DNA from: Pedobacter sp. PLR
GTDB taxonomy: Bacteria > Bacteroidota > Bacteroidia > Sphingobacteriales > Sphingobacteriaceae
Assembly (NCBI RefSeq): GCF_026239675.1
Contig: NZ_JAPIVQ010000004.1
Coordinates: forward strand, 434,001-498,000
Length of the DNA: 64,000 nt
Direction: 5' to 3'
The translations under genes and the position numbers were made by a program. Each line of letters opens with the position of its first letter. The first letter of the stretch is position 1. The notes beneath the pieces were generated by a model. The model did not search any database and was not told the origin of the DNA. It saw nothing but the letters and a program-made list of their open reading frames with translations. Shown here piece after piece: positions 42,202-51,835 of this stretch.

Positions 42202-43122
42202 ATGAAAATTGTAAGACAACTATTTTGTGCGGCAATTGCCCTGATTCCTTTAAGTTCCAGCGTTTACGCCCAGGAACATCGCTTTGATCCACCATGGAAC
42301 ACGCCACCGGAAAGTAAAGTACAGTTTACTGTTCCCGGAATAGATAATGTTCCCGATCTTTTTGGTGATATCAATGACCCTCAATTGGTCGTGTTCTTCG
42401 CAGGAAATCAATTTATGGTGATCGATGAACTCATCGCAGCATTTAAGAAAAAACACCCTCAATACCAACGCGTATTTGCAGAAACACTTCCTCCGGGAAT
42501 TTTGGCCAAACAAATTGCCGAAGGTAGTATTGTAATTGGCAACATGAGGATCACTTTGAAACCCGATGTTTATACCGCTGGAAAAAGCAGAATAGAGCAA
42601 ACTCCGGAATGGTTTAGCAAAACTCAGGTCTACGCTAAAAACAGACTCGCCATTATGGTGCAAAAAGACAATCCTAAAAAAGTGAAGGGTTTAAAAGACC
42701 TTGGTCGCAAGGACCTGAGAGTAGCCATGCCTAATCCGGACTTTGAAGGGATTGGAAAAAGAATTGAAGAAGCTTATGTGAAAGCAGGAGGTGAACAATT
42801 AAAAGAGACGGTGATGAAAACCAAAGTGAAAGATAAAAGCACTTACCTGACTCAGATTCACCACAGACAATCGCCGATGCGCATTCTATATGATCAAAGT
42901 GATGCTGCTCCGGTCTGGTATACGGAAGCTTATTATCAAAAGATGTTGGGCCATCCGGTAGAAATGATTGAAGTTCCGGAAACAGAAAATATCCGCTCTC
43001 AATATCTCGCTGGTCAGCTGAAAAATGCACCACATCCGGAAGCAGCAAAAGATTTCATGGATTTTCTTGTCACCGCAGAAGCCAGTGCTATTTATAAAAA
43101 GTTTGGCTTTGATTTACCTTAA
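42202..43122 (+). CDS. Periplasmic substrate-binding protein (ModA/phosphate-type fold)
   Basis: From ATG 42202 (MKIVRQLFCAAIALIPLSSSVYAQ, a clear signal peptide) 306 residues. Earlier in-frame ATG 42175 would add nine residues before the signal. The mature protein has a type-II binding fold: LVVFFAGNQFMVIDELIAAFKKKHPQYQ near the start, then LAIMVQKDNPKKVKGLKDLGRKDLRVAMPNPDFEGIG, ending in a FMDFLVTAEASAIYKKFGF segment typical of molybdate/tungstate and phosphate binding proteins. No permease or ATPase gene is adjacent. It may be a stand-alone receptor for the neighbouring cytochrome's substrate. Confidence 0.78.
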   Translation: MKIVRQLFCAAIALIPLSSSVYAQEHRFDPPWNTPPESKVQFTVPGIDNVPDLFGDINDPQLVVFFAGNQFMVIDELIAAFKKKHPQYQRVFAETLPPGILAKQIAEGSIVIGNMRITLKPDVYTAGKSRIEQTPEWFSKTQVYAKNRLAIMVQKDNPKKVKGLKDLGRKDLRVAMPNPDFEGIGKRIEEAYVKAGGEQLKETVMKTKVKDKSTYLTQIHHRQSPMRILYDQSDAAPVWYTEAYYQKMLGHPVEMIEVPETENIRSQYLAGQLKNAPHPEAAKDFMDFLVTAEASAIYKKFGFDLP

Positions 43123-43148
43123 TTTTTTCTGAATAAATAGTTTTACCA

Positions 43149-43179
43149 CAAAACCTGATTAGAGATAATTCGGGTTTTG
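43149..43179 (+). terminator. Probable terminator after the substrate-binding gene
   Basis: A stem CAAAACCTGA / TCGGGTTTTG (10 bp with one wobble) is followed by CTTTATGTTATAATTTT. Located 27 bases past the stop. Confidence 0.5.
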
Positions 43180-43243
43180 CTTTATGTTATAATTTTATAA
43201 AAATAGTTAACCTGTGGTATAATAAGTTTAATATCTTTATGAT

Positions 43244-44374
43244 ATGCGTATATTATTATGGAGTGTTTGTTTTTTGCTATCGTTTTGTTTAAATGTGGCG
43301 GCTCAACAGCCAAAAATGATTTCATTTGAATTGAATGGGAAAATTAATGTGGATACAGGTACCATCAAATTGGTTTTTAATAGTCCTTCTGATTATTATC
43401 CCGAAAAAAAAACGGAGCAAACGGCCAAAATAATCAATGGTGAGTTCTGGATTGAAGGGAAATTACCTTCCCCCGAATCCTTTTATCTTATTCTTGGAAA
43501 TCAATATCGATCTGCAAGATTTGTATTGGAACCCGGTAATCAGTGGATCAATATTAACATAGATTCCAATAGGAAGATGCCTGAGCTAGATAATCAGGTC
43601 ATGAAGGAGCAGGTGAACATTAATAACTTCTTCAAAGTATTCAGGCAGGAGTCTGCTTTACTTGAAGAGAAACATAATAAACTATTGGCCATTCATAAGA
43701 ACGGTTTACCACCCGCGATTAAATTAGAGATGGAAAAAGATATGCGTGAGGAGTATCATAAGAGTGATCAGCTTTTATTAGCGTATGTGACAAAAAATCC
43801 CAATTCCTATATCTCATTCTGGACTTTAACACATTTGATGAGCTTTGGCTACCAGGATATTTTTGAATCCATCTACCCTAAATTTTCTGATAGCCTGAGA
43901 AATACTTACGCAGGGAAAGTTCTCGCCGAAAAAATACAATCAGCAAAAGTCTTAGGAACTGGTAAACAGTTTCCAATTATTAATGTGAAGAATAATAAAG
44001 GGGTAAATTTTACTGCTGACAATATTTCAAAAAACCAATATACTTTGATTGATTTCTGGTACAGTGGCTGTATCCCTTGTATCGAAACTTTTCCAGGCTT
44101 AATTGAGGTGCGTAAAAAATACCAGCAGAAAGGGTTTGAAATCATTGGTATTTCTGTGGATAAAGAAAAAGATAAGGCCAAATGGTTAGCGGCGATTAAG
44201 AAGTATGAAATCGCCTGGCCGCATTTCCTGGATAAAGAGGGAGTAGAGAGTGCGAAATTATCAATTTGGGCTTTCCCGCAAAACTACTTGCTAAACCAAA
44301 AAGGAGAAATTGTTGGACAGAATTTGAAGGCTGCTGAAATAGATGATTACCTGATGCATAACATGAGCAAGTAA
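43244..44374 (+). CDS. TlpA-like periplasmic thioredoxin with DUF4369 domain
   Basis: A 376-residue protein. Signal peptide (LLWSVCFLLSFCLNVAAQ). The N-terminal beta domain (about 22-115, FELNGKINVDTGTIKLVF, IINGEFWIEGKL) fits DUF4369, a partner domain of Bacteroidota TlpA proteins. A helical part follows, then the thioredoxin fold from about 235 (FPIINVKNNKGVNFT, TLIDFWYSGCIPCIETFPGL) with redox Cys276 and Cys279 in CIPC. Role: thiol-disulfide exchange at the envelope, for example reducing cytochrome c heme sites; the upstream diheme cytochrome is a possible client. Monocistronic-looking. Confidence 0.88.
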   Translation: MRILLWSVCFLLSFCLNVAAQQPKMISFELNGKINVDTGTIKLVFNSPSDYYPEKKTEQTAKIINGEFWIEGKLPSPESFYLILGNQYRSARFVLEPGNQWININIDSNRKMPELDNQVMKEQVNINNFFKVFRQESALLEEKHNKLLAIHKNGLPPAIKLEMEKDMREEYHKSDQLLLAYVTKNPNSYISFWTLTHLMSFGYQDIFESIYPKFSDSLRNTYAGKVLAEKIQSAKVLGTGKQFPIINVKNNKGVNFTADNISKNQYTLIDFWYSGCIPCIETFPGLIEVRKKYQQKGFEIIGISVDKEKDKAKWLAAIKKYEIAWPHFLDKEGVESAKLSIWAFPQNYLLNQKGEIVGQNLKAAEIDDYLMHNMSK

Positions 44375-44449
44375 TCGTCTTTTCTTAACAGAGGACATAT
44401 CGTAGCCCAAAATCTACGATTTCAACCCTTAAATGGCCGGATCTTTGCT

Positions 44450-44457
44450 TATTTTTG
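44450..44457 (+). promoter_or_regulatory. -7 box for the META-domain gene
   Basis: TATTTTTG, an exact TAnnTTTG, 112 bases before ATG 44569; the -33 element is not clear. Confidence 0.35.
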
Positions 44458-44568
44458 CAGGTAAAGTATAAACACGTTTTATTGGCCGATCTGGAAATTC
44501 TTAACCCGGCAATATAAAACGTTGGTACTTAATGGAAATTAGGTTCTTTACTTAAAAAAACAAAAATT

Positions 44569-45012
44569 ATGAAAAAGGCAATCTTCGCTATCTTGATCTC
44601 TTTATCTGCTTTAACGTCTTGTAAAATGATGAATAAAGGTCAACAAAACACATCTGAAAATGCTGCTGCAGCAAAATTAAGCGGCAACTGGGAATTAAAT
44701 TACATTACAGGTGTAAGAATCGCCTTCAATGGTTTATACCCGGAAACAAAACCGAGTATCAACATTAATGCAGTGGCTGATGCACTAAACGGAAATACAA
44801 GCTGTAATTCTTTTGGCGCTAAATTAAACGTAAAAGGTAGCGCATTTAAAGTTGATTTATCAGCATCTCCGATGACCATGAAACATTGCGAAGGTGAAGG
44901 TGAAATGAGATTCCTTGAAATGCTTAAAAAAGTAGATGCATACACTGTAGACGGTAACACATTAACCTTAATGATGGGTGATGTTCCTGCAATGAAGTTC
45001 ACAAAAAAATAA
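44569..45012 (+). CDS. META domain lipoprotein (HslJ-like)
   Basis: A 147-residue lipoprotein with signal (IFAILISLSALTSC, lipobox LTSC). The META domain follows: LSGNWELNYITG, NGNTSCNSFGAKLNV and MKHCEGEGEMRFLEMLKKVDAYTVDGNTLTLM. META proteins are single-domain, beta-rich outer-membrane lipoproteins of unknown function; some are heat-inducible. It is followed by a hairpin and then the permease gene. Confidence 0.9.
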   Translation: MKKAIFAILISLSALTSCKMMNKGQQNTSENAAAAKLSGNWELNYITGVRIAFNGLYPETKPSININAVADALNGNTSCNSFGAKLNVKGSAFKVDLSASPMTMKHCEGEGEMRFLEMLKKVDAYTVDGNTLTLMMGDVPAMKFTKK

Positions 45013-45100
45013 GATTTCCTTTATTGCCATTCCGGCAATAACAGCTGATCGAAAGCTTTTTACCGCTTTAGGGTAAATTTTTTAAGCTTTTAATCGTTCA

Positions 45101-45141
45101 AATGAATATAAGTTCACACTTTTGTGCAACTTATATTCATT
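45101..45141. promoter_or_regulatory. Strong hairpin before the permease start
   Basis: Arms of 14 bp (AATGAATATAAGTT / AACTTATATTCATT) around a 13-base loop that itself can pair CAC with GTG. It ends 25 bases before the TTG start of the permease. No T run, so an operator or leader hairpin is as likely as a terminator of the META gene. Confidence 0.5.
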
Positions 45142-45166
45142 TATCATTAGCGCAATACCACAAAGA

Positions 45167-46612
45167 TTGAAGCAAGTAGAAGAAAAACCTGAAGAGCAAA
45201 AGCTTCAAAGGGGGTTACAAAACAGACATATCCAACTCATCGCCCTTGGCGGTGCTATAGGAACCGGTTTATTTCTAGGTATCGGTTCTGCTGCGGTTTT
45301 AGCAGGTCCTTCCGTAATTTTAGGTTATGCCCTGGCAGGGATTATCGCCTTCTTTATCATGCGCCAGCTTGGCGAAATGGTAGTAGAAGAACCTGTTTCC
45401 GGAAGTTTCAGCCACTTTGCTTTTAAGTATTGGGGTTCCTTCGCAGGTTTTGCCTCCGGTTGGAATTACTGGGCATTGTACATTCTGGTGAGCATGTCTG
45501 AATTGACGGCAATCGGGATCTATGTACATTTCTGGTGGCCGGAAATCCCTTTGTGGACTTCCAGTCTTTTCTTTTTCATCGTTATTAATGCCTTAAACCT
45601 GACTTCTGTAAAAGTTTACGGAGAAGTAGAGTTTTGGTTTTCCATCATAAAAGTAGTGGCCATTATCGCCATGATCGCTTTTGGTGCCTATTTATTGGTA
45701 AGTGGCACAGGAGGGGAGCAAGCCAGTGTACAAAACTTATGGAATGATGGTGGTTTCTTTGCTAAAGGATGGTTTAGTGCAGATGGAAAAGGGGGCTTTC
45801 AAGGCTTATTTGCTGCGATTGCCTTAATCATGTTCTCTTTCGGCGGACTGGAACTCATCGGAATTACTGCTGCGGAGGCAGAAAATCCGGAGAAAACTAT
45901 CCCCAAAGCAACCAATCAGGTGATCTACCGGATCTTGATTTTCTATGTAGGTGCATTGATCATTTTGTTCTCTTTGTCGCCATGGAAAAATATTACCACC
46001 GATAGTAGTCCCTTTGTGATGGTATTTCAAAGCTTAAAAGGTTTTGAAATCAATGCTTTTGGGAAAACGATATACTTTACCAGTATCATTGCCAATGTGT
46101 TGAATGTTATTGTGTTAACTGCTGCGCTTTCCGTGTATAATAGTTGTGTATACAGCAATAGCCGCATGCTTTTCGGCCTTGCCGAACAAGGAAATGCACC
46201 GAAGTTCTTATCGAAACTTAACAAAAGCCATGTGCCGATTAAAGCGATTCTGGTATCCAGTCTTTTCGCCGCAATATGTATCATCATCAATAAACTGATT
46301 CCTGAAAAAGCATTGGAAATACTGATGTCACTGGTGGTATCGTCTTTAATTATCAATTGGTTGATGATCACTATCACGCATTTGAAATTCAGAAAAGCTA
46401 AAGATGCAGAACAGGTAAAGACTAAATTTCCTTCTTTTATCTATCCCTTATCAAATTATATCTGCCTGATCTTTCTGCTGGGTATTTTAGTGATCATGTG
46501 GATCACCGGAATGAAACTCTCCGTAGAGTTGATTCCTGCATGGATCTTTCTTTTGTATATCTGCTACTTATTAGTCAATAGAAGAAAACAGAAATTAGCT
46601 AAAGGACAATAG
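45167..46612 (+). CDS. Amino acid permease (APC superfamily, AAT family)
   Basis: Starting at TTG 45167 the product is 481 residues (MKQVEEKPEEQKLQRGL). The open frame extends back to TTG 45122, but that would run through the hairpin at 45101-45141 and adds nothing family-like. Features: QNRHIQLIALGGAIGTGLFLGIGSAA, the AAT-family N-terminal signature; SFSHFAFKYWGSFAGFASGWNYWALYI; EVEFWFSIIKVVAI; EAENPEKTIPKA; and twelve hydrophobic segments. It resembles CycA/ProY/GabP-type proton-amino acid symporters. The exact amino acid cannot be told from sequence. Confidence 0.88.
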   Translation: MKQVEEKPEEQKLQRGLQNRHIQLIALGGAIGTGLFLGIGSAAVLAGPSVILGYALAGIIAFFIMRQLGEMVVEEPVSGSFSHFAFKYWGSFAGFASGWNYWALYILVSMSELTAIGIYVHFWWPEIPLWTSSLFFFIVINALNLTSVKVYGEVEFWFSIIKVVAIIAMIAFGAYLLVSGTGGEQASVQNLWNDGGFFAKGWFSADGKGGFQGLFAAIALIMFSFGGLELIGITAAEAENPEKTIPKATNQVIYRILIFYVGALIILFSLSPWKNITTDSSPFVMVFQSLKGFEINAFGKTIYFTSIIANVLNVIVLTAALSVYNSCVYSNSRMLFGLAEQGNAPKFLSKLNKSHVPIKAILVSSLFAAICIIINKLIPEKALEILMSLVVSSLIINWLMITITHLKFRKAKDAEQVKTKFPSFIYPLSNYICLIFLLGILVIMWITGMKLSVELIPAWIFLLYICYLLVNRRKQKLAKGQ

Positions 46613-46674
46613 CAGATTATTTCTGTACATTTAGGTGTCTTCCTCAATTGTCAGGGAGGATCTAACCTGCGCTG

Positions 46675-47679
46675 ATGAAGCTTAAAAAGACGCTTATTGT
46701 AATCGGAAGTACGCTTGTGTTTTTAATACTGGCAACTTTTATTGCGTTTAAAGTCAGCCCATGGCCCTATTCGATGCTGATCAGGTACGCTTTCAATAAA
46801 GAAGGCATAAAGGTAAACGAACACCTCGAAAAGCGGGTATCTAAGGACGTTTCAGCCATAGTTGACCAGCAATATATCCCTCAGGAAAAAGCAGCTAAAC
46901 TGGATGTTTATTACCCTTCATCGGTCACAGGAACGGCACAGTTGCTACCGGTAATCGTATGGATTCATGGCGGTGGATGGGTAGCAGGGAGCAAAGACCA
47001 AATGGCTAATTACTGCAAAATTCTGGCAGCTCAGGGATATACAGTTGTAGCTATCGATTATACTTTAGCTCCCGAAGGGATTTATCCATTACCTTTAAGA
47101 CAAACACAAAGATCACTGCAATATCTGCTGGAGAATGCGAAACGTTTTCATATTGATACCAATCGTTTCATTCTTGCGGGTGATTCCGGTGGGGCACACA
47201 TTGCCGCCCAATCGGCAAATATTATTTACAACAGTGATTATGCTACATTAACAGGGATTCAGCCGGCAATTCCTCCAGGGAAACTGTCTGGATTGATACT
47301 GTATTGTGGGCCGTATGATACTAGTTTAGTAGATCTTAGCGGAAATTTCAGTGGCTTTTTAAAAACCATATTATGGGCCTATAGTGGTAAAAAAGACCTG
47401 GATTCAGAGGTTTTTAAAACAGCTTCGGTGATCAATTATATCACCAAGGAGTACCCTCCAACCTTTGTTTCCGTTGGAAATGCAGATCCTTTAGCTCAGC
47501 AATCTCTTGCTTTGGCGAGGAAATTGACTGCCGTAGGTGTTCCGGTAGATTCTCTGTTTTTTAGCGCCACATATCAACCTCCATTGCCTCATGAGTACCA
47601 GTTTAACCTGGATACTGAGGCGGGTGAAATGGCGCTACATTCTTCTCTGGAATTTCTTAAAAAGGTTACTGAGCGCTAA
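46675..47679 (+). CDS. HSL-type alpha/beta hydrolase (esterase)
   Basis: A 334-residue esterase/lipase. An N-terminal membrane segment (about 8-26) anchors it to the cell envelope. Hormone-sensitive-lipase features: oxyanion motif HGGGW at 98-102, LAPEGIYPLPLRQTQRSL, and nucleophile Ser171 in GDSGGAH. The catalytic acid is probably in VGNADPLAQQ (near 270) and the His in LPHEYQF (near 307). Likely a carboxylesterase of unknown substrate in the periplasm or at the inner membrane. It follows the permease gene by 62 bases. Confidence 0.88.
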   Translation: MKLKKTLIVIGSTLVFLILATFIAFKVSPWPYSMLIRYAFNKEGIKVNEHLEKRVSKDVSAIVDQQYIPQEKAAKLDVYYPSSVTGTAQLLPVIVWIHGGGWVAGSKDQMANYCKILAAQGYTVVAIDYTLAPEGIYPLPLRQTQRSLQYLLENAKRFHIDTNRFILAGDSGGAHIAAQSANIIYNSDYATLTGIQPAIPPGKLSGLILYCGPYDTSLVDLSGNFSGFLKTILWAYSGKKDLDSEVFKTASVINYITKEYPPTFVSVGNADPLAQQSLALARKLTAVGVPVDSLFFSATYQPPLPHEYQFNLDTEAGEMALHSSLEFLKKVTER

Positions 47680-47792
47680 TATCAGCCCTTTTTCTGGTTG
47701 CACATTCTAATGTGAAACAAGCCTTTCTCTGTTAAACCCATTGGTTTTAATACTTTTGAGAACATTTACAGCTATCCTTACCTCAACCTCCA

Positions 47793-49688
47793 TTGAAACC
47801 GAATATTAACTTCGATGCTTTTTATAAAGCGGGACCTCCAATATTAGTATTGAGGCCGGATCCGCCATATTTTACGATCATAGAGGCTAACGATGCTTAT
47901 CTGAACGTAACTTCTACTACGATCAAAGATCTGGTGGGACGTCCCATCCTGACTGCATTTCCGGAAAACCCAAATGATCCTGCTGCCAGAAATACAGAGG
48001 TGTTTTACAACAGCCTGCTGACCGTTCTGGAAACCAAAGAACAACACCTGCTGAACATGCTGAAATACGACATCCCGATTCGGGGAACGGATCAGTATGA
48101 AGTGAAATATTGGATGGCTACTAATTTTCCGGTGCTCGATGATCAGGGAAATGTCGCCTATATCGTACATACTACTGTTGATGTGACCTCAACCTATGAT
48201 CTGGTGCGAAAAGAAAGGATTGAAGTGGAGGTGGAAGACTGGACAAATAAACACCTCAGAGAGTTTTTTGCCCATGCACCAGTGGCCATAGGGATGCTTA
48301 AAGGCAGGGAGCTAAAGGTGGAACTGGCCAATGCAATGATGTTGGAGATATGGGGTAAAGCTCCCGAAATTATCGGTAAAAAGATGTCAGAGGTGCTGCC
48401 TAAAGCGATTAGACTGGAAGTTCTCAGTTTGATTAGTCAGACTTACTGTACCGGCCGCTCTCATTATAACGAGGATATCAAAATGTTGCTTGCGAGGGAG
48501 GGTTCCTTACAGGAAGCCTATTTTAATATGGTCTATCATCCGCTCAGAGATAGCTCCGGCTGCGTTTGTGGGGTTGTTATTATGGCTGCAGAAGTGACGG
48601 AACAAATCAAAGGCAGGGCGGAATTGTTGCAGGAACAGCAAAGAAGCAGACTCGCTATTGAAGCCGCCGACCTTGGTGTTTTCGATATGGATGTAGAAAA
48701 TGGGGTGCTGAAATGCGATCTGCGTTGCAAGGAAATCTTTGGTATAAGTGAGGGCGATGTCTATGATCAGGCCAGAGAATTTATGAATGTCCTTCATGAT
48801 GAAGATAGAAACAGACTCATCAAACTGATGCGGAATGCCTTTAAAAGGCCGTTGAAAAATGGAGATTATGACGTTGAATTTCGCACTGTTAGCACCATTA
48901 ACCAGCAAATGCGCTGGGTGAGGGCCAAGGGTAAGTTGTTTTTCAATGAACAGGGAATGCCAGGCCGGTTTATTGGAACTGTATTGGATAATACGCGGCA
49001 AAAAAGAGAAGAACAGCTTAAAAATGATTTCATTGCCATGGTAAGTCATGAGCTAAAAACACCACTAACCTCCCTGAAAGCCTATGTTCAACTCATGAAA
49101 AGGAGGGGCAGAAATGAGGAAGATACGATGACTACTGAAACTTTAGAAAAGGCAGATACCCAGGTGAATAAAATGGTCAGTATGATCAATAGTTTTCTGA
49201 ACATTTCCAGATTGGAAGCGGGAGGGATTGTGATTGAAAAATCAGTGTTTGAATTTAATACCTTAATTCTGGAGGTGATCGAAGAGGTTAAAGCCATCGT
49301 GGAACCTCATGTGATTATTTTTAACGTTGGTGAGGACTTATGGCTGACTGGCGACCGGAATAAAATTGGTCAGGTCCTGACCAATTTGCTGAGTAACGCG
49401 GCTAAATACTCCCTTCACAACAGAGATATCAGACTGGATTGTTGTAGAAAGGATGACAGAGCACAGGTTTCTGTGACGGATAGAGGGATGGGGATCAGGG
49501 AAACGGACCTTCCTTATCTGTTTGCCAGATTTCAGCGCTTTGAAAGTGCCGAGACTAAACACATCACTGGTTTTGGAATCGGATTGTATTTATGCGCCGA
49601 AATTGTGAAAAGTCATCATGGAGAAATCTGGGCAGAGAGCGAATTTGGTCGGGGAACAACCATGATTTTTGAACTGCCTGTCAGCTAA
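47793..49688 (+). CDS. Cytoplasmic multi-PAS histidine kinase
   Basis: A 631-residue kinase beginning at TTG 47793 (no nearby in-frame ATG). No membrane segments. Three PAS domains: about 5-145 (ILVLRPDPPYFTIIEANDAYLNVT, DEQGNVAYIVHTTVDVT-like end), about 148-275 (LREFFAHAPVAIGMLKG) and about 285-405 (RLAIEAADLGVFDMDVENG, with the PAC end FIGTVLDNTRQK). HisKA with His near 418 (FIAMVSHELKTPLTSLKAYVQLM). HATPase with NLLSNAAKYS, DRGMGI and GFGIGLYLCAEI. It sits alone; the partner regulator is not adjacent. Confidence 0.92.
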   Translation: MKPNINFDAFYKAGPPILVLRPDPPYFTIIEANDAYLNVTSTTIKDLVGRPILTAFPENPNDPAARNTEVFYNSLLTVLETKEQHLLNMLKYDIPIRGTDQYEVKYWMATNFPVLDDQGNVAYIVHTTVDVTSTYDLVRKERIEVEVEDWTNKHLREFFAHAPVAIGMLKGRELKVELANAMMLEIWGKAPEIIGKKMSEVLPKAIRLEVLSLISQTYCTGRSHYNEDIKMLLAREGSLQEAYFNMVYHPLRDSSGCVCGVVIMAAEVTEQIKGRAELLQEQQRSRLAIEAADLGVFDMDVENGVLKCDLRCKEIFGISEGDVYDQAREFMNVLHDEDRNRLIKLMRNAFKRPLKNGDYDVEFRTVSTINQQMRWVRAKGKLFFNEQGMPGRFIGTVLDNTRQKREEQLKNDFIAMVSHELKTPLTSLKAYVQLMKRRGRNEEDTMTTETLEKADTQVNKMVSMINSFLNISRLEAGGIVIEKSVFEFNTLILEVIEEVKAIVEPHVIIFNVGEDLWLTGDRNKIGQVLTNLLSNAAKYSLHNRDIRLDCCRKDDRAQVSVTDRGMGIRETDLPYLFARFQRFESAETKHITGFGIGLYLCAEIVKSHHGEIWAESEFGRGTTMIFELPVS

Positions 49689-49711
49689 AATAGTAGCTTG
49701 TCAGAAGGTTA

Positions 49712-50956
49712 CTATGGGCGATGGCGTTTTTTCTCTGTGATCCATAAGGACATATATTTGGTGCTGTTGGCATTGTGGTACTGTAAAATCTGGCCAAAGA
49801 AATTGCGTTGGCGATGAGTTTTCAGATTCTGGCTTAAATTTTTCAATGTTTCTTCAAAAGTAGTTAAAAAGGATGCGCTGTTGTATCTGGTATGGAGGAT
49901 CCTGATGCCGTTCTGCTGCGCTTGCAGCCATTTATCTTTCATTTGATACAGGGTAACTGCTGCGGCTATGAAAAGCTCAGGATCATCAACGATTGCGCCG
50001 TTCCAGTCGAGCCCCCCGCTCATGGCCTCTGCACCAATGGTAGTCGTGACATTGGGAGTGCCGGTTAACATGGTATCAATAAATTTCCCTTTCAAACCTG
50101 CACCAAACTGGATTGGTGCAAGCAATACCCTATGCTGCGATATCGCGGCTTTAGCATCTGCCGCACGACCATGCACCAGAAACCTTTCCTTTTCATTGTG
50201 GAGTTGCATCACCTTCTGGTTGCTGTATGCCCCATAAATATGAAGCTGTACCCCCGGTAGTTTTTTTCGGAGTACCGGCCATATTTTGGTTTTTAAAGTT
50301 TGCAGGGTATGCCAGTTGGGTTCATGCAGGTAGTTTCCAATAAACATAAAACCGGCTCGTTCTTCATAAGATTTCCAGTTTTGAAGGTCTGTTTCTTCCA
50401 GGTTTTCTTCTAAAAAAGGCAGATAGTAGATTAAAGAAGGGTCCAAATGAAAAGTTTCTGTTAATATTTTCATTTCCACCTCAGAAATGATCAACGATAG
50501 GTCGCATCGAAGGATGGCCGCGATTTCTCTTTTTGCCATATCCGTAAACAAATCACTGGTTTGAAAAGCTTGTCCCGTTTTAACGGCCATTTGTCGCGCA
50601 TGACGCAAACAATGCAGGTCTTCCGTATCCAGAATTCTTAGCGCATCCGGACATTCCTGTTGCACGCGCCAACCGTACTGCTCTTCCATCACAAACCTGT
50701 CGAAAAGAACCATATCCGGAGCGATCTCCTGTAGGAAAATATTGAATCCATCGTCATTTAACTCGATTTCCCGCTCTGTTACGCCCTTTTGTCGTAGATC
50801 AAAGCTGTATTCGGTTTTAGAAGCCGCACAAGCGAATATCACCTGATCACCTTCAGCAATAAAGAAATCAATCAGTTGAAGCATTCTTGTACCTGCTGCG
50901 GAAGAGCAGGGCTCCGGCCATACTAAACCTATGATCAATATTTTCTTTTCAGTCAT
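49712..50956 (-). CDS. Glycosyltransferase (GT4-like)
   Basis: A 414-residue protein of GT-B fold. The N-terminal half has ILIIGLVWPEPCSSAAGTRMLQLIDFF (the donor-domain glycine loop) and the C-terminal half GAGLKGKFIDTMLTGTPNVTTTIGAEAM, resembling the GT4 acceptor/donor signature with the E-x7-E region less clear. It would move a sugar from a nucleotide donor to an unknown acceptor. It lies divergent from miaE with a 44-base gap. No other glycan gene is near, so its role is open. Confidence 0.78.
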   Translation of the reverse strand: MTEKKILIIGLVWPEPCSSAAGTRMLQLIDFFIAEGDQVIFACAASKTEYSFDLRQKGVTEREIELNDDGFNIFLQEIAPDMVLFDRFVMEEQYGWRVQQECPDALRILDTEDLHCLRHARQMAVKTGQAFQTSDLFTDMAKREIAAILRCDLSLIISEVEMKILTETFHLDPSLIYYLPFLEENLEETDLQNWKSYEERAGFMFIGNYLHEPNWHTLQTLKTKIWPVLRKKLPGVQLHIYGAYSNQKVMQLHNEKERFLVHGRAADAKAAISQHRVLLAPIQFGAGLKGKFIDTMLTGTPNVTTTIGAEAMSGGLDWNGAIVDDPELFIAAAVTLYQMKDKWLQAQQNGIRILHTRYNSASFLTTFEETLKNLSQNLKTHRQRNFFGQILQYHNANSTKYMSLWITEKKRHRP

Positions 50957-51000
50957 TTCTTTAAAATTGTCGCAAAATAGATGTTTTTAATGCAAAGCCT

Positions 51001-51627
51001 ATGATTATTCCTAATTTTGAGGCGGAGAATTTTATTTATACCCTCATGCTTGGATTAAAACTATTAACAGACCCCCGTTGGGCGAATATTGCAGAATCAA
51101 ATTTAGAAGAGATATTAACGGATCATGCCTGGTGCGAACAAAAAGCCGCAACAAATGCAATTACCCTGATCACAAATAATTCTGAGCATATGGATTTAGT
51201 GGAAGAACTAACTGCCATTGCGATTGAGGAAATGCAACATTTTCAAATGGTGATTGAGATCATCAATAAACGCGGATATACACTTGGTAGGGAGCGTAAG
51301 GATGATTATGTAGGTAGATTAGTGAAGTTTAGCCGTAGAGATGGAAGTAGAAATAATGCCTTTATCGACCGTCTTTTATTTGCTGCAATGATTGAAGCAA
51401 GGAGTTGTGAGCGTTTCCGCGTATTGTCGCAAAACATCAAAGATCCGGAACTGGCGAAGTTTTACCACGAACTCATGGTATCGGAAGCGGGTCATTATAC
51501 CACCTTTTTGAACTTTGCGCGTAAATACACGATTGATGTAGATGTAGATGCACGCTGGAAAGAATGGTTGGATTTTGAAGGTGAACTGATCCAGAGTTAC
51601 GGCAATAAGGAAGCCATACACGGCTAA
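51001..51627 (+). CDS. miaE: tRNA-(ms[2]io[6]A)-hydroxylase
   Basis: A 208-residue non-heme diiron hydroxylase. Candidate iron ligands Glu46 (DHAWCEQKA), Glu77 and His80 (IEEMQHF), Glu132 (MIEARSCERF) and Glu162/His165 (MVSEAGHY) make the two ExxH motifs of the ferritin-like fold. MiaE hydroxylates the isopentenyl side chain of ms2i6A37 in tRNA, giving ms2io6A. Size and motifs fit the family. It ends before a strong convergent hairpin. Downstream MiaA/MiaB are not in the window. Confidence 0.9.
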   Translation: MIIPNFEAENFIYTLMLGLKLLTDPRWANIAESNLEEILTDHAWCEQKAATNAITLITNNSEHMDLVEELTAIAIEEMQHFQMVIEIINKRGYTLGRERKDDYVGRLVKFSRRDGSRNNAFIDRLLFAAMIEARSCERFRVLSQNIKDPELAKFYHELMVSEAGHYTTFLNFARKYTIDVDVDARWKEWLDFEGELIQSYGNKEAIHG

Positions 51628-51709
51628 TTTTTGCGCATATTATTCCCATTATTTAGGTTTATAGATAAAGAGACCATAGAAATGATTTGATGCATTAACT
51701 TGTCGACAT

Positions 51710-51756
51710 TTCAGGTATCCGGGGCTTTTGTAGCTTGTAACCCCCGGATACCTGAA
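51710..51756. terminator. Strong bidirectional hairpin after miaE
   Basis: A perfect 15-bp stem (TTCAGGTATCCGGGG / CCCCGGATACCTGAA) with a 17-base loop between the convergent miaE and CHRD genes. No T run follows, but its strength suggests it ends both transcripts. Confidence 0.6.
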
Positions 51757-51835
51757 CATGCCTTGTCCATATAGCTGAAACGATAAAATTTAAAAAAAAA
51801 CACGGATCTAAGCTCCAGACGTATGGTTTAAAACA

